Source: Arcuatula senhousia (Eukaryota > Mollusca > Bivalvia > Mytilida > Mytilidae). Taken from it: a stretch of DNA of 64,000 nucleotides. The position numbers and the translations under genes are program-made. How positions within the stretch are numbered: the stretch's first letter is position 1; every line of letters starts with the position of its first letter. The notes under the pieces were generated by a model, which was not told where the DNA came from, did no database searches, and worked only from the letters and a program-made list of their open reading frames with translations. This document shows positions 43,310 to 55,700 of the stretch, piece by piece. The stretch lies in contig OZ020306.1 in the NCBI GenBank assembly GCA_963971305.1, positions 1,976,842 to 2,040,841 of the forward strand, written 5' to 3'.

Positions 43310-43830
43310 ATAACAACCTGAAAGTGACACCAAACATCTTTATGGTCTGAAAATATTACGAACAATCTCAATGATCTGAAAGAGTCATCAAACATCTTAA
43401 TGGTCTGAAAATGTCATAAAACATCTTAATGGTCTGAAAAGTCACTAAACATCTTAGTTACTAAACAGCTTTATAATCTGAAACCAAGCGTCTTAGTGGT
43501 CTGAAAATGTCACGTACTATCTTGATGATCTGAAAATTTCACCAAACATCTTAATGGTCTTGATATGTAATCAAACATCTTAATGGTCTGAAAATGTAAT
43601 CAAACATCTTTATGATCTGAAAGGGTCATAATTAAGTCATTTCAATGATCTGAAGAAAAAAAACAAACATCTTAATGACCTGAAAATTTCATCAAACATT
43701 GTTATTGTAGTGACCAAACATCTTATTGATGTGGAAATTTCACCGCACATCTTGCAGTTGGGAAAGTGTCACCAAACATTAGAGGTGAAAATATCACCAA
43801 TCATCTAAATGATGGGAAAATATCACCCAC
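43310..43830. repeat. About 29-bp minisatellite
   Basis: CATCTTAATGGTCTGAAAAT, followed by a variable GTCAYCAAA, repeats about 15 times with considerable divergence. It is unrelated in sequence to the 28-bp array in the CLC intron. Confidence 0.85.
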
Positions 43831-44385
43831 TGAGGCCAGTTGACACGCGATATGTGTTTCTGAAAGTCATCTCCTATTCTAAACAATAAATTGTTCTAAA
43901 GAAACACCCGAAATAAATGTTCATTCCGAATAAATCACATCTCGTATTAGAATAAGAACAAGTTGTCAAGAAGATCTAGAGGGACACATTTTATGCCCAT
44001 TGAAATACATTCTAGTTAAAAAATATCTTTTCCACTTGAGGCAAATATGATATTGGCAATTAGGAAATCAAACGTACTTAAGCACAAACTTGTTTTAAAA
44101 GGTGTACTACAGCATACCTGCTGTTGATATGACATTTTTGACGATATATTTTGTAAAATTACGCAGAAAAAAAAACACCATAGTAAAAAGGATCTTTAAA
44201 ATAAGTTTCTTAATTCAAAAGGCATTTTAATATTCAAACAAACTCTTACTTTTATGTTGGTTTTTTTTGGGGGGGAGGTTGGTTGTTTTTGTGAGCATTC
44301 AATACAAATAAGTAGCTCTTCTGTATTCTCGTCTATACATGCACGTATAACATTGCGAATGAATTCCAACCAAATCTTTGCAATG
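43831..44385. other. No feature recognised
   Basis: AT-rich sequence without coding signal; a T8/G8 run lies near 44262-44275. Confidence 0.5.
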
Positions 44386-44429
44386 ATTCTTCGCTTGTTT
44401 ATTTTAGGGAAAGGGGTAATGGGGGGGGT
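44386..44429. repeat. Left direct repeat around a Penelope-like copy
   Basis: ATTCTTCGCTTGTTTATTTT, then AGGGAAAGGGGTAATGGGGG. The same block occurs at 45870-45911, 1,484 bp away and in the same orientation, bracketing the reverse transcriptase at 44870-45865. Confidence 0.85.
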
Positions 44430-44579
44430 GACTCCAACACCTAGTCAAAAAAACGGTCTGGGGAAAATAAATTAAATAATAAAATTACCGAACTTCAGTG
44501 TCTAAGGAATAACTACCGAACTTGAATGATCAATCTCATAGTCCAGAGAAAATGACAAAAACGAATCAGTCATGCTAGA

Positions 44580-44760
44580 GAATTGGTGGATCGCAATGGT
44601 CCTGACTTGATATTACAGGCTATTCAAACGAAATGGTGGGTTAAACAAGGTTTTATGGCGCCAAACCTCCCTCTTCCATTGCGATCTTAGGATCCGGTAA
44701 TGACCATAGAACACAACATAGTTGTGAGACACAATAGGGATATTGAGGTGATCATCTCAG
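44580..44760 (-). repeat. 3' tail repeat of the Penelope-like family (inverted copy)
   Basis: On the minus strand the blocks GATCACCTCAATATCCC, GAAGAGGGAGGTTTGGCGCC and TCAAGTCAGGACCATTGCGA occur in the same order as at 42049-42310. Confidence 0.7.
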
Positions 44761-44869
44761 TACAGCAGACCAGTCAAACACTAATTAAAACAGTTTTAAA
44801 CTATCATATCTTTTAACTCAATTTTGAACTTTTCTACTAGTGGCTGATAACGAAAACAGATTTTTTTAG

Positions 44870-45865
44870 GGAACGTATGAGACGTATTTTCTTATAGCCC
44901 TGCTCAAAAAGTCGGTCACGAAGAAATCGGTGTCTGATAAAAAAAAATCTGTGAAATGTGTGCAAGCTCTGGCATGTCGAATTAGTTGTGAAAAACTATA
45001 CACCGTATGTAGGGTAAGTAGGTATATTGCTCTGTAGATTAGGAAAATTAATAATTTGAAAATTAAAATCGTCTCTTTTATCGTAAATTTTTGTACTGAG
45101 ATGACCACCTAGGTCGAATTCGAGGTGCAAATCCAAGAAAGACGTGAAGCAATTTGATTCGGTGGTCTCTTTAATCTCCAATTCTGGAGGATATATTGAA
45201 GGAATCCATCTACCAAATGAAGTGTTATTGACAGAAAGGACATCATCAATATATCTGAATGTAAGATTAAATGGCCTTGCCTCTTTCATCTTCTTGTTCT
45301 TAACGAGTCCCTGAAGAAATTCGGTCTCGTAAGAGTATAAAAACAAATCGGCGAGGAGAGGAGCACAGTTTGTGCCCATTGGAATGCCGATTTGTTGTTG
45401 AGAAATCTCTCCTCCGAAGGTGACAAATATGTTGTCAATGAGGAAATCAAGCATACTGCAAACTTGTTCCAGTGTGAAACAAATTTTATCTTTGAAATAT
45501 GTTTTGGGAAAGAATGTAGAGTTATAACCCAAAACAACAAAATTCCTAGATTTTGAAAAGGCTTTTTCGATCGAGAAGATTTTTCAGGCGACATTTTAGT
45601 TTTTCGTGTGGCAAGGTAGTATATAAAGTTGAAAAATCGAACGTTTTCAAAGAGTGAACCTCAGAAAATTATCTCGGCTAAATTTAAATTTAAAATGATC
45701 TAACCGAAATCTTTTGAGTTCTTCAAAATCCACATATGCATGGTTGATTCCACTACGATTATAAATAGTGTCGCAGTATGCTTGTTGACCTTCTTTAACA
45801 GCAAACAAGATTTTTAAAGTTAAATGAACGGACAGCTCCATAGTTGAACATGATGAAGATCCATC
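44870..45865 (-). pseudogene. Penelope-like reverse transcriptase, nearly complete but frameshifted
   Basis: On the minus strand, in order: IYNRSGINHAYVDFEELKRF, KTFDFSTLYTTLPHEKLK (motif A), LDFLIDNIFVTFGGEISQQQ, IGIPMGTNCAPLLADLFL, FRYIDDVLSVNN (catalytic YIDD), ELEIKETTES, FLDLHLEFDLGGHL and YDKRDDFNFQIINFPN. The longest intact piece is 178 residues (45532-44996). Frameshifts occur near 45530-45600 and near 45000, after which SQLIRHARAC continues in another frame. The endonuclease is missing. It is flanked by direct repeats at 44386 and 45870. Confidence 0.9.
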
Positions 45866-45869
45866 TGTC

Positions 45870-45911
45870 ATTCTTCGCTTGTTTATTTTAGGGGAAGGGG
45901 TAATGGGGGGA
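45870..45911. repeat. Right direct repeat around a Penelope-like copy
   Basis: Near-identical to 44386-44429; see that entry. Confidence 0.85.
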
Positions 45912-45916
45912 GGAGA

Positions 45917-45996
45917 GACTCGACTTGCTAAAACGGAACACAGGTTTACTGTGACACCTGTCGAAAATTCGTACCGGAAAAGAAACAAGAACATTC
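45917..45996. repeat. 80-bp direct repeat, copy 1
   Basis: GACTCGACTTGCTAAAACGG through ACCGGAAAAGAAACAAGAA, repeated at 47044-47123 with only a few changes, 1,127 bp apart in the same orientation. Confidence 0.88.
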
Positions 45997-46156
45997 AACC
46001 CAATATATTATGGAAGACAAACTTTATATATCAATCAAAGTCATCTGGGTGCAGAAGAATTGGAATGGGCGCAAAAGCTTTGAAAATAGGTCCCTTGAGA
46101 AATTAAATGGCTATTAATTTGTACTTACTGTGTCTTTGAAAAAGAAATTTAGTTAA

Positions 46157-46606
46157 GGTGGGACGTTACGTTAAAAACGACGTTACCGATAAAATTTACC
46201 TGTACACTGAAAAATCTGTCAGAACGTTGTAAAACTCGACGTCAACAAAGTTAGATTCTATTGCTATTTTTACGTATAGGCAATGTTTACGAAACCGTAT
46301 CTTAAAAACGAAGTCCGGTACATATCCTTTATTTTACCTCATTGCATCGCAAATTTTCCAAGGACCATTATGTTAGTTTTTGGTCAAAATTTGGATATTG
46401 CAAGTCCAATTTTGTGTCAAAAAAGTAAAAGTAAAGGGTGTGTAAGTTGCGTTTTTCCTATATGTCTTTGTTAATTTCCCGCCAAAATTGTAGTTTTCAA
46501 ATGCATATATTTCAAAAACGAGGTCCGGGACCCCCATTTTTTATTTCATATATGTCTGTAAATTTTAATTAAAATCTGGATATATGTCATTTGGTATCGT
46601 CCCACC
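46157..46606. mobile_element. 450-bp MITE with TTAA target duplication
   Basis: Terminal inverted repeats GGTGGGACG and CGTCCCACC are bracketed by TTAA on both sides (46153-46156 and 46607-46610), as in piggyBac-type insertions. The interior has a degenerate direct repeat (AAAACGAAGTCCGG and AAAACGAGGTCCGG) and no transposase frame. Confidence 0.75.
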
Positions 46607-47043
46607 TTAATCAGACAAGCTATATCTATGATGATACTAATGAAGTGTAGAAATTGTAAATTTGTTCTTAAATAAAACAAATAAAAAGAAATTTAGTTAA
46701 GTGGCTATATCAATTTGATAAATTATAAGTTCACTGGAACAAGTGAAATTTATTCCGCAAAACTGTGTTCACCTATATCAGTGATTTGATATGAAACAAA
46801 TCCACTTGTTTAAGAATGATCCCTGACTGACATATAGCCATGTACAGATTAAAACTCAAACCGCATTAGTTCCAATTCGAAAATTCAGGCAAATAACGAC
46901 AAAATAATTTTCAGACTAAAAAAAAGCTGGGACAAGGTTTGGATTTCACCTGTTAGTCCGTCCCTTCCGATCCAAGTTCGCCTTTAAAGGAGGAATATAC
47001 TGGACTACTATAAAATTTACCTGATCTGACACCTGTATCACGT

Positions 47044-47123
47044 GACTCGACTTGCTAAAACGGAACACAGGTTTACTGCGACACCTGTCGAAAATTCGTA
47101 CCGGAAAAGAAACAAGAAAATTC
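47044..47123. repeat. 80-bp direct repeat, copy 2
   Basis: See 45917-45996. The pair may be the remains of terminal repeats or of a segmental duplication. Confidence 0.88.
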
Positions 47124-47519
47124 AATCAACAACACAGAAGAATTCCGCTACCTGGAATATTGTGGTAGGTATATGAGGGGTAACAATGAAATTTGTACCT
47201 ACTGTGAAATGTTCAATCAAAGCTTGTACATTAAAACCCCACTCGTGCGTGAGTCAAAAAGTAACACCCCGATTGTCAACAGTCCAGTAGCGGATACGAG
47301 TTAATTAACCTGATTAATCAGTCAACTATTTCCCACGCCAATACACATAGAAGTTGATTGTGTATTCTTTTATTTAATGCTTATTTGTTGGCCTGTAAAA
47401 ACAGTTGAATTTGCACAAATAAATCTTGAATTAGTGCCTGACAAAAATGCAACATTATTCAGAAGCATTTTGTGCCTTTAAATATTGATTACACTTTTAC
47501 TTGGATTCTATCTACATTA

Positions 47520-48060
47520 GTTACGATAACGTAACCCTAACTCTGTTATTCTGTGTGAGGGTTACGATTCCCACTCATTTCTTTCAACAGAGCACAGTGA
47601 AACCAATTGGTGGCGCTCAAATACACTCTTAAAGAGACCATTTTTGACTCAGACCGTTTAATTATTTGCTTAGTATATGTTGTTTTACATCATTTCTGAT
47701 CATCATATTAACATTCGAATGTTAAATTACTTAGAAATTAACATAATCGGGAACATTTTAAAACAAGCGTGTTTGTTTAATGTTCCTGACGTAATTAAAT
47801 TTTTAATCCTGAACTTCATAAAGTTCAAGATCAGTGAGAAAGTGAAAATCTGTTACATTAACTTCAATTGTTACGTTATATCTGAAAATAATCAACACAT
47901 TTGATTTAACTTATCCCTGAACACATTGTTCCTTATGAAAAGATATAAACAGATAAGTAAAAGAATGTATAACTGAAAATTATTTTGCTCCGTTGAGGTC
48001 AATGGGTAGGAATCGTTACCCTCACAAAGAGAAGCAGAGTAAGGGTTACATTATCGTAAC
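47520..48060. mobile_element. 541-bp MITE with about 70-bp inverted repeats and TA target site
   Basis: GTTACGATAACGTAACCCTA at the left is mirrored by AGGGTTACATTATCGTAAC at the right. The pairing continues through GTGAGGGT(T/A)ACGATTCC and into GAGCA, about 70 bp in all with few mismatches. TA flanks both ends (47518-47519 and 48061-48062), as in Tc1/mariner-type insertions. No transposase frame is present. Confidence 0.88.
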
Positions 48061-48061
48061 T

Positions 48062-50890
48062 ATATGTACATTTGTACATGTATGCATGATTACATGAAAA
48101 ATATATAACCAATTATGGGTCCATTGCAAACATGAATTATGATCTTATTGGACTTGTTCTTATTACAAATTACTCAAATATAAGTTCTAATAATAAAATC
48201 CTCTGTTGCTTGCTTACTCGCGAGGGTTTTAATGGGGTCCAATTGAACGCAATGGAGCAGTTGCCTGATATTTTAGCACTAATTAAAGTTTGAGAGTGTG
48301 TTGGTACATGTATGATTTTTGAGTTGCTGCAGATATATATTTATTTTTTCACGGTAAATTGGTGATAATACCTTAAAATATTAAGTTTTTAATCATAAAA
48401 TCTTATTTTTATATTATTTTGATCCTGAACGTCATAGTAAAGTTCAGGATCAAATAGAAAAAATCACAAAATTTTAGTCAAAACTTATATTTATGGACCT
48501 TTTGAAATATAAATTAACGAAGGCCAGTGCATTTCATAGTCTTCTTGACTATCTAAATCCATTTTAAGTCTTGTGAAGGCTAAACCTAAAATTTTACCTT
48601 GCTCCATTATTGGTAATGACGACTCCTTTGTAGCTCTGCCTTATCACTAAATATTGATGGAGCTACATTATTGCAGCTATTCAAGTACATATATTTGTAC
48701 ATTGAAAAAAAATAATCTATATAATCTATAATCCCCCAGGATCCCTTCAAATAGAATATATTGAGGTAAATTCAATTATTGTTTCAAAATCCACCTATTT
48801 TGTACAAAAATTAGATTGTATAAACAATTGCTAGAATTAGCTAAGCTATTGTCTATTGTCTATTGTTATGTACTGTTTTAAATCATAAATGTTAATTGTC
48901 ATTGCCTGCAAAGGTCCTTGATTGGCTGGAATAAAATAATGTCTAATGTATCATGTACATGTACATATACAGCTAGCTACATTTGTAGCACATCATTGCA
49001 CGTACACAGATAAAAAGAAACAAATGGGTGCAATATCCTTTGATTTTGTCTCTTGTGCAAAATATTTTTTCTATTTTTTGTAATGTTTATTTATCAAATT
49101 ACTAATTTCTTTATGCAAGTGTTTGTCTCAACTTTGCACTTTGTGCATAAATAGTTGGATTATCCCCCTTACACCAGAGTTCTGTAATGTATAGCGATTT
49201 TTTTTTTAAAGTGAGATTACTTTTCATACCATAGATAGAGATTTTAAAGGGTGGTTATATGATCAAAACTTTATTAGTGCTTTAATTACCAAATTTTAAT
49301 GAATTTTGACTAGTATGTGTCAATTTTTCTCAACATGTTTTTCTCTCTTTCTTGTGATTACGGTTATGGATAGAAAAAATTCAGATGTGGAATAAGTGTA
49401 TGCGACACAGCCCACAATCAAGCGGCAATTCAGAAAAACCACCCAAAAAATTGTACAAGAATGAGAAATTGAAAGTAAAATATAGCACAGTTTGAAATAA
49501 ATATTTTTTGTGGACAATTTTGATAGGGGTCAGTGGTAATGAGGTCGTCGTGTGACATATTGTTATTACCTGTCAGGTAAATGTCAGGTAAGAATTGGGT
49601 CAGATGTTTTAATCATTGGTTACCATAAAAAATGTCACTTATAGACAATTTAATTATTCTGTGTTTATGTAATAGACACACATGATACAATTTTTATATT
49701 TTGGTCATCTTTTGGGAGACATGCTCTTTATCTAGTCTGTTGATTCAGTATCTGTAAGAACAATGTGAAATGTGTTGATGCCAGCTGTATAAAAACTTTC
49801 TGGAACATTAGAACTTGGACTTGTCATACATGTACATGCATTGAAGCCACAATCATAGAGGAATACATGTCTTTATTTCATGACAACCTTATCAGTAAGC
49901 AGTGCTATTCTTAATATGTCAATTACTGAAGTTTTCTGATTATTCTGATGTTTTATAATTATTTCCTTGTCCTTTCAATTGATGAGCCGAATAAACATAG
50001 CATTCACCTAACTGATTTCCTAACTGTCCATAAAACATTGTATTTTGAGGGTGTTTTGATGTTAGTGGTGAGGTATAGAAACACTAGTATTGAGATCTGA
50101 GAACATCATGCAGGCAGTTTGAAACCATTGACATCTTGACAATATTTAATAAACTCCACCAAAACCTGAACATTATTTTATTTACAATGAATCATCCTTC
50201 TTTCTTATTTATGTGTACTTTGCACCAGTCAGCAAAAAACCTTTATAAATTTTCATTCAAACTGATTAAATTGATAACAAGACTAAAAATTTTGCCAAGA
50301 GCAAGTACGAATGAAATGTATTTTGAATTGAAATATTTAACTCAGCATATTTTTAGAGTGCAAAGCATTAAAATGTCTTCTGTTTGGTAGATATTTCAGA
50401 TCTTACTTGAATAAGTCAGACCACAAAGGAACATTTCACAAGTCATCACCACATGCAGCAGTCTAATGTTGAATTTAGCATTAACAGGTTACTTAACGCC
50501 ATGTCATATAACAAAAGCCAGAAGTAGAGTATGGCAAATTATATGGCTACATGTACATGATTAACTTTATTACAGGAACTGACATTAGCAGGTGCCCTTT
50601 CATGTCCCTGGACCATAGAATTTAAGCTGTGCTATAGCAATTACAAAGTTTTTTATGCCCCATTTGGCAAATGTTCATCTGTCCAATCTGTCCCAATGTT
50701 GGGAGATGGTGATGTATTCTTGTTTAGTAGAGGATTATAATTTATGCTGGAATACTGGCTAGATCATTTTATTTTTGTCCCATTGAATGAGAATTAAAAA
50801 TTATAAATATGTTTGTTCAGTTTTCCTTTAAATGTGCCAGAGCATCACATGGATTCAAGCATTCTGAATTCTAGTAAACAGTTTCTCAGA
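48062..50890. other. AT-rich intergenic DNA, no gene seen
   Basis: Short frames only. A perfect 10-bp hairpin, GATCCTGAAC and GTTCAGGATC with an 11-base loop, lies at 48421-48451, and a related AACTTCATAAAGTTCA hairpin lies inside the MITE at about 47812. A repeat fragment occurs at 49375-49437. Confidence 0.5.
49375..49437 (-). repeat. Inverted copy of the repeat at 40021-40081
   Basis: The minus strand reads AATTGCCGCTTGATTGTGGG and ACACTTATTCCACATCT, matching 40021-40081 over about 60 bp. Confidence 0.85.
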
Positions 50891-51102
50891 TACTGTAGAA
50901 GCAGAAATATTCGTGGGGGATTAATTTTCGTTTATTTCGTGGGTTAGAAAAATCCACGAAATTAAATCCCCACAAATTTAAAATAATTAGTTAAAGAGTG
51001 TATAACAAAATCAAAAATCCACGAAAATTTGTCCCCACCAATTCAGTTTTGTGCTCTAAACCACGAAATTTTATCCCCACGAAAATAAATGATTATACAG
51101 TA
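50891..51102. mobile_element. 212-bp MITE (TACTGTA ends)
   Basis: TACTGTA at 50891 and TACAGTA at 51102 begin inverted repeats that share ATTCGTGGGG and CCCCACGAA. Internal CCACGAAAT/ATTTCGTGG blocks alternate on both strands. TA is probably the target site. Confidence 0.82.
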
Positions 51103-52600
51103 CTTCATAATACAATTGACATAATTTAGGTCCCTCAAGGGGCTGGTTCCATAAAATGATTGTTTGTAAATATTTGACCTTAATGTTGACTGCATGAACT
51201 TTAGTTCCTGATTAATAAATATCATGGCATTTATCCTGATTGACAGAATGTTTTCTAAGATGAAGTGAATGATAACAGATGTATTGTATATTGCATGTTA
51301 TATCTACTTGGTGAAATGAGCCTTAATCAAGCGGTTATGTCAGGAAGCTGACTCTTCATCTGAGTTATCAGAGGACAATTTGTGTACATTCTTGATTGAT
51401 TAAACTGAAGGACAATTAACAGTGGGAGTTTAACATTGTGTACTATTCAATTAACCATCACAGTTGAGACATATCTGTGTTAGTTTAATATTCACATTTG
51501 GGACATAGTGTACTTTTCCACTAAAGCAAAATAGACAATTTACCTACGGTTCAGTTAATCATAATTATCTGAGTTCATTTTAAACTAATGTGAAGCTGAC
51601 CTAGGATGCAATTAACATCCATCTGTTAGGCATACTAGTGTACATATTTCTTGGATTTGACATTTTGGGGAAAGTAATTGATCTATTTGTATATAAAGGT
51701 AAGGGTTTACAGCTGACAAAAGTATACAGGTAAAACTTTGAAATTGATTATGTATACTTGAAAATGTTGACTACATGTATATTTAATTGAATAAGTATAA
51801 ACATCATTTAAATTGCTTCACAGAATAATGATAATCACTTCCAAAAACATTATTTTCGATAAATGGATCAAATTCTATTAAATGTCAATGTTATTCTTAG
51901 TAGACATGTATATTTTTATAACAAGGTGAAAAATGGATACATGAACATGTATGTTGCTGAATACAATATAATTATGTCATTCACAGCTAGTCAAATGATG
52001 ATAGGTATTTGTCAACATCCACGACAGACTCTTCATCAATGACCTCAACTGGTCATTTCTGTGTTTCTGAATTTTGCATTCAGATGTTAGTAAAAATATT
52101 ATTTTTTGTCGCACAGTAAAAATAACTGAAGATGTTAAACATGATATTTTTAATTTTTGATTGAAATGCTGCTGAAGATTTGATTTTTTTTGTAACCAGA
52201 AAATTGTTTTTATATTGAGAAGGTGATTATAACCATTAGAAATGACACATTCCAGTACAATTTACATGACCTTTCTCACGACCCCATATATATAGTTACT
52301 ATCAGATATTCAGTGGTGAAATCCTACTCTCCTGCTGTAGCTCATAATCCTTCCTTATAAAGTATTTTTCTACTTTTGATAAAATATCATTGAATGTAGA
52401 GAAGAACAGGCCTGTATTTCATAAAACATCTTACCTTTTAAAGGTTTTGTTAATTTAATTTGAGGAATTCCTCGAATTGATATAGGAAATCTAAATAAGA
52501 GAGAATTTGAGTGGAGGGGTATATCCTCAAGATGTTTAATGAAACTGGGCCCTGCAGGTCAGGTAAAATCATTCTGTAGAAGTGTCCTTTAATTTACTGC
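51103..52600. other. AT-rich intergenic DNA, no gene seen
   Basis: No recognisable coding or repeat structure. Confidence 0.5.
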
Positions 52601-52765
52601 CAGGGGCAGATCCAGAGGTCCATGAAAGGGGACGTAATTGCTGAAAATGTCAGACTTTGATGAACATTTGAAGTTGTTTGGTCAATTTTATACAGAAAAA
52701 AATAAAATTTCTCAATGAAAGGGGGGGGGCATACACCCCTTCCGCCCCCTCTGAATCCACCACTG
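52601..52765. mobile_element. Degenerate hAT-like MITE
   Basis: The left end CAGGGGCAGATCCAGAGG is mirrored by CTGAATCCACCACTG at the right; a G9 run and CCCC tracts lie inside. Similar pairs occur at 57291-57470 (GTGGATTCAGAGAAGG and CCTGGATCTGGCCCTG) and 62225-62380 (GGGTGGATCCAGGGG and ATACGCCACTGG). Confidence 0.55.
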
Positions 52766-55700
52766 ACTGCTTCAAATTAATCTAGCATTGAACTTTTAAG
52801 ACAGGTTAGGCTAATTTGAAAATGGATATAAATGTTTGTAAATAAAGGCAATTCAGCAGAAATAACCTCAATAAAATTATACAGACCATTAAAGGAGTTA
52901 CATCCTAAGAGAGGAAAAACAATACTGGTTAATGATGAGTCTGATTGTCCCGTCATTCTCATTATAGACCTTGGTCAGTCAGAACTATCACGATGACAAT
53001 GATTTCCTCGCTTCCTGTCGTGTGGTCGTTACTTTTCATACAATAAGTTCTCTCGTTTCAGTGCTATTCAAAGTCTACTTTATGAAAGTCATTTGCTATA
53101 TTAAGATTTAAAGAGGATGTTAATTACGGAAAATTGAAAGGACTCGATGCTATTGTATTGTAGCGGAGAATAGCGATCTATGGAAGTATGATATTTCTGG
53201 TAATGGTTTTTATTGCAAAAAATATTGGTTCCCTTTGTGATGTATGGTGTTAGTGCAGTAAAAGGTTTCATTAACTGTAATTGTGGATTAATCGACTAGA
53301 TTTGAAGCCCCTTAAAACAGCTTCCAGATTAAAGTGGAATTATGAAGATGATTCTGGATTGTCTTATTAGAAGTCATCAGTTAATAATTGGTAAATATTG
53401 TTTGAAAAAAGTTTCTTGTTCTTACAGACTTTTAAAGTTTGAATTTGATTTTTTTAGACAAATATCATGGTTTCTCTTTCTTTTATAGAAATGTAAATAA
53501 CACAGGGTAGGATTTATTTTTGCAGTGTATTTAATACATGTATTTTCTTATGTTTCATACATGAATACCACTATGTCATAAAATGTAACGAGATACCCTG
53601 CACTAATCATGCATTATCAGTAGATAAGGCTAAATTCCTGAAAGACCCCCCTCATTAATTATCATAAACTTTCATTTAACACCTATACAGTCCCGTGGTA
53701 TAAATCAGTTATCCCCCATCGGGCATCCGCCCTCAGGGGAATAACTAACACATAACTGTCCTACACAATCAGTCTCTTTAGAAATCTTTTGATTTCACTT
53801 GAATTGTGATAAATTGTACAACAATTAATATATATGTCTGTTAACATAAAGTGCTTATAATAAGCTGTTTCCTTTATTACATGTATTTAAAGTTCTAGAA
53901 AGTAAAAAAAAAACAATAGTAAGAATATTTTCAGATTTTAACTGTTTCAAACATGAAAAAATATTCTAAATGCATTCAGTCCTTTTCAAGACCACGAGCA
54001 CACACTGTTTATTTGCACATACATGTACTTGTATACAATACTAATCCAGAGCTAATTTTACAGAGCTAAATGATTTATAAAGGCATTCTTTCTTGATTAT
54101 TCCATCATTTTGAAGGTCTTTAGAATTTTAATGCAGTTTATAAGATTGATATGTTAGATGATTTAATTTGACCAGAATTGGTTGGTGGTATTCCTTTAGT
54201 GGCAGCTGAATGGATAGCACTGTCACAGAAGAGGCATCATTTTGGTTCTCTTAGAATCACACTTTTTCTTGAATTTTGTTGCAGTGAAATAATGTGGATT
54301 CAACATTTATGTTTATTATAACTTGGATTTTTATTTTTGTGACTGACTGTAACCCATAAAAAATCCCAATGGCCACAATTATTTGATCACATTTATTGCA
54401 GGTCCTGGCCTCTCTGGGTAATGTCTTCATTCTTTGGAATAATGGTAAATAAAGCTACATGTACATGTATGTAAAGAACTGAGTTTAAGTTCTTTTATAT
54501 TCAACTTCATGGGTTCAAGCACAGCCCAAATGTGGCTCCACTAAAATCTGCCATGTCAAATCTAATTTGTAGTTATACTGTTATATACATGTAACTCAGC
54601 TTAGAACTTTGAATTCAAATATTGAGAAAAATTAATTTAAAACTTAAATTATAAAACGTGTGTGACCTAAAAAAGAAAAGGGCCATGACCTTTTTCCCCC
54701 AAGGTCATCATTATCCATCCATCAGCACACTATCACAATCCTGTCAATAAAACATGTGACGTGATCGTTCCGATAGAAAATCACTTTCCTCTTTTTGATG
54801 AGTGAATGAATAAGTCTTTGTTGGTTATTTAGATTTTGTATTGATCTTAAGGGACAAATGCTTATATTGCAAAACTTGAGTAAATATGACCAATTCTTCG
54901 AACAATGTTGATTGTTTTTATCAAATTTTAAAATTTCAGTACATCTACATTGTATATCATTTTCAAAGTGCTTTCAGGCACAAAGGACAAGATATGATAA
55001 ATGCTAAATTTTGCCACCAAATTTGCCATATTTTAAATATTTATAAATTGAGGTGAAACAATTCTAGATTAGTTCTTAAATGAACAAGGTATTAAAATAA
55101 TAACAGTATTTTTTTTAAACCAAATATATCTTTTATTATTTGAGAGCGAGGTCATCAAATTCTGCAAAAAATGTAATTTTGTGAAAAAGTGTTTAAAAAC
55201 TCATGCAAATTTTGAATAGTTTTTGACAAATTTAAATATGAGCCACAGGGAGTACCACAATGATATTTTTGTGGTTCGTTTCTGTATTAAAAAAGATCAT
55301 TTACACAAATTATTGTAGGAGTACTTGGTGTGGCTCATAGATAAATTTGCCAAAGATCACTCAAATTTGCATGATTTTTTTACTGTTTTCCATCATTCCA
55401 ATTTTTAAGCCACTTTGGGGAATAATTTTACCATCACAATGGATGTCTTAAAACAAAATCATGCTGTAATAGTAAATTTTAATGGTAGAGGGAGGTTTGG
55501 CGCGTCATAAAACCTGGTTTAACCCACCATTTCATTTGAAATGCCTGTACCAAGTCAGGACCATTGTGATCTATACCTATTCCAGTGTGTCTTCCATTTT
55601 TTGACTTTTCTCTTGGACATTGAGATTGGTCCAGATTTGGTAATTTTGTTATTATCTTAATTTTAACTAATTTAAAATATATATTGCATATTTCCAACTC

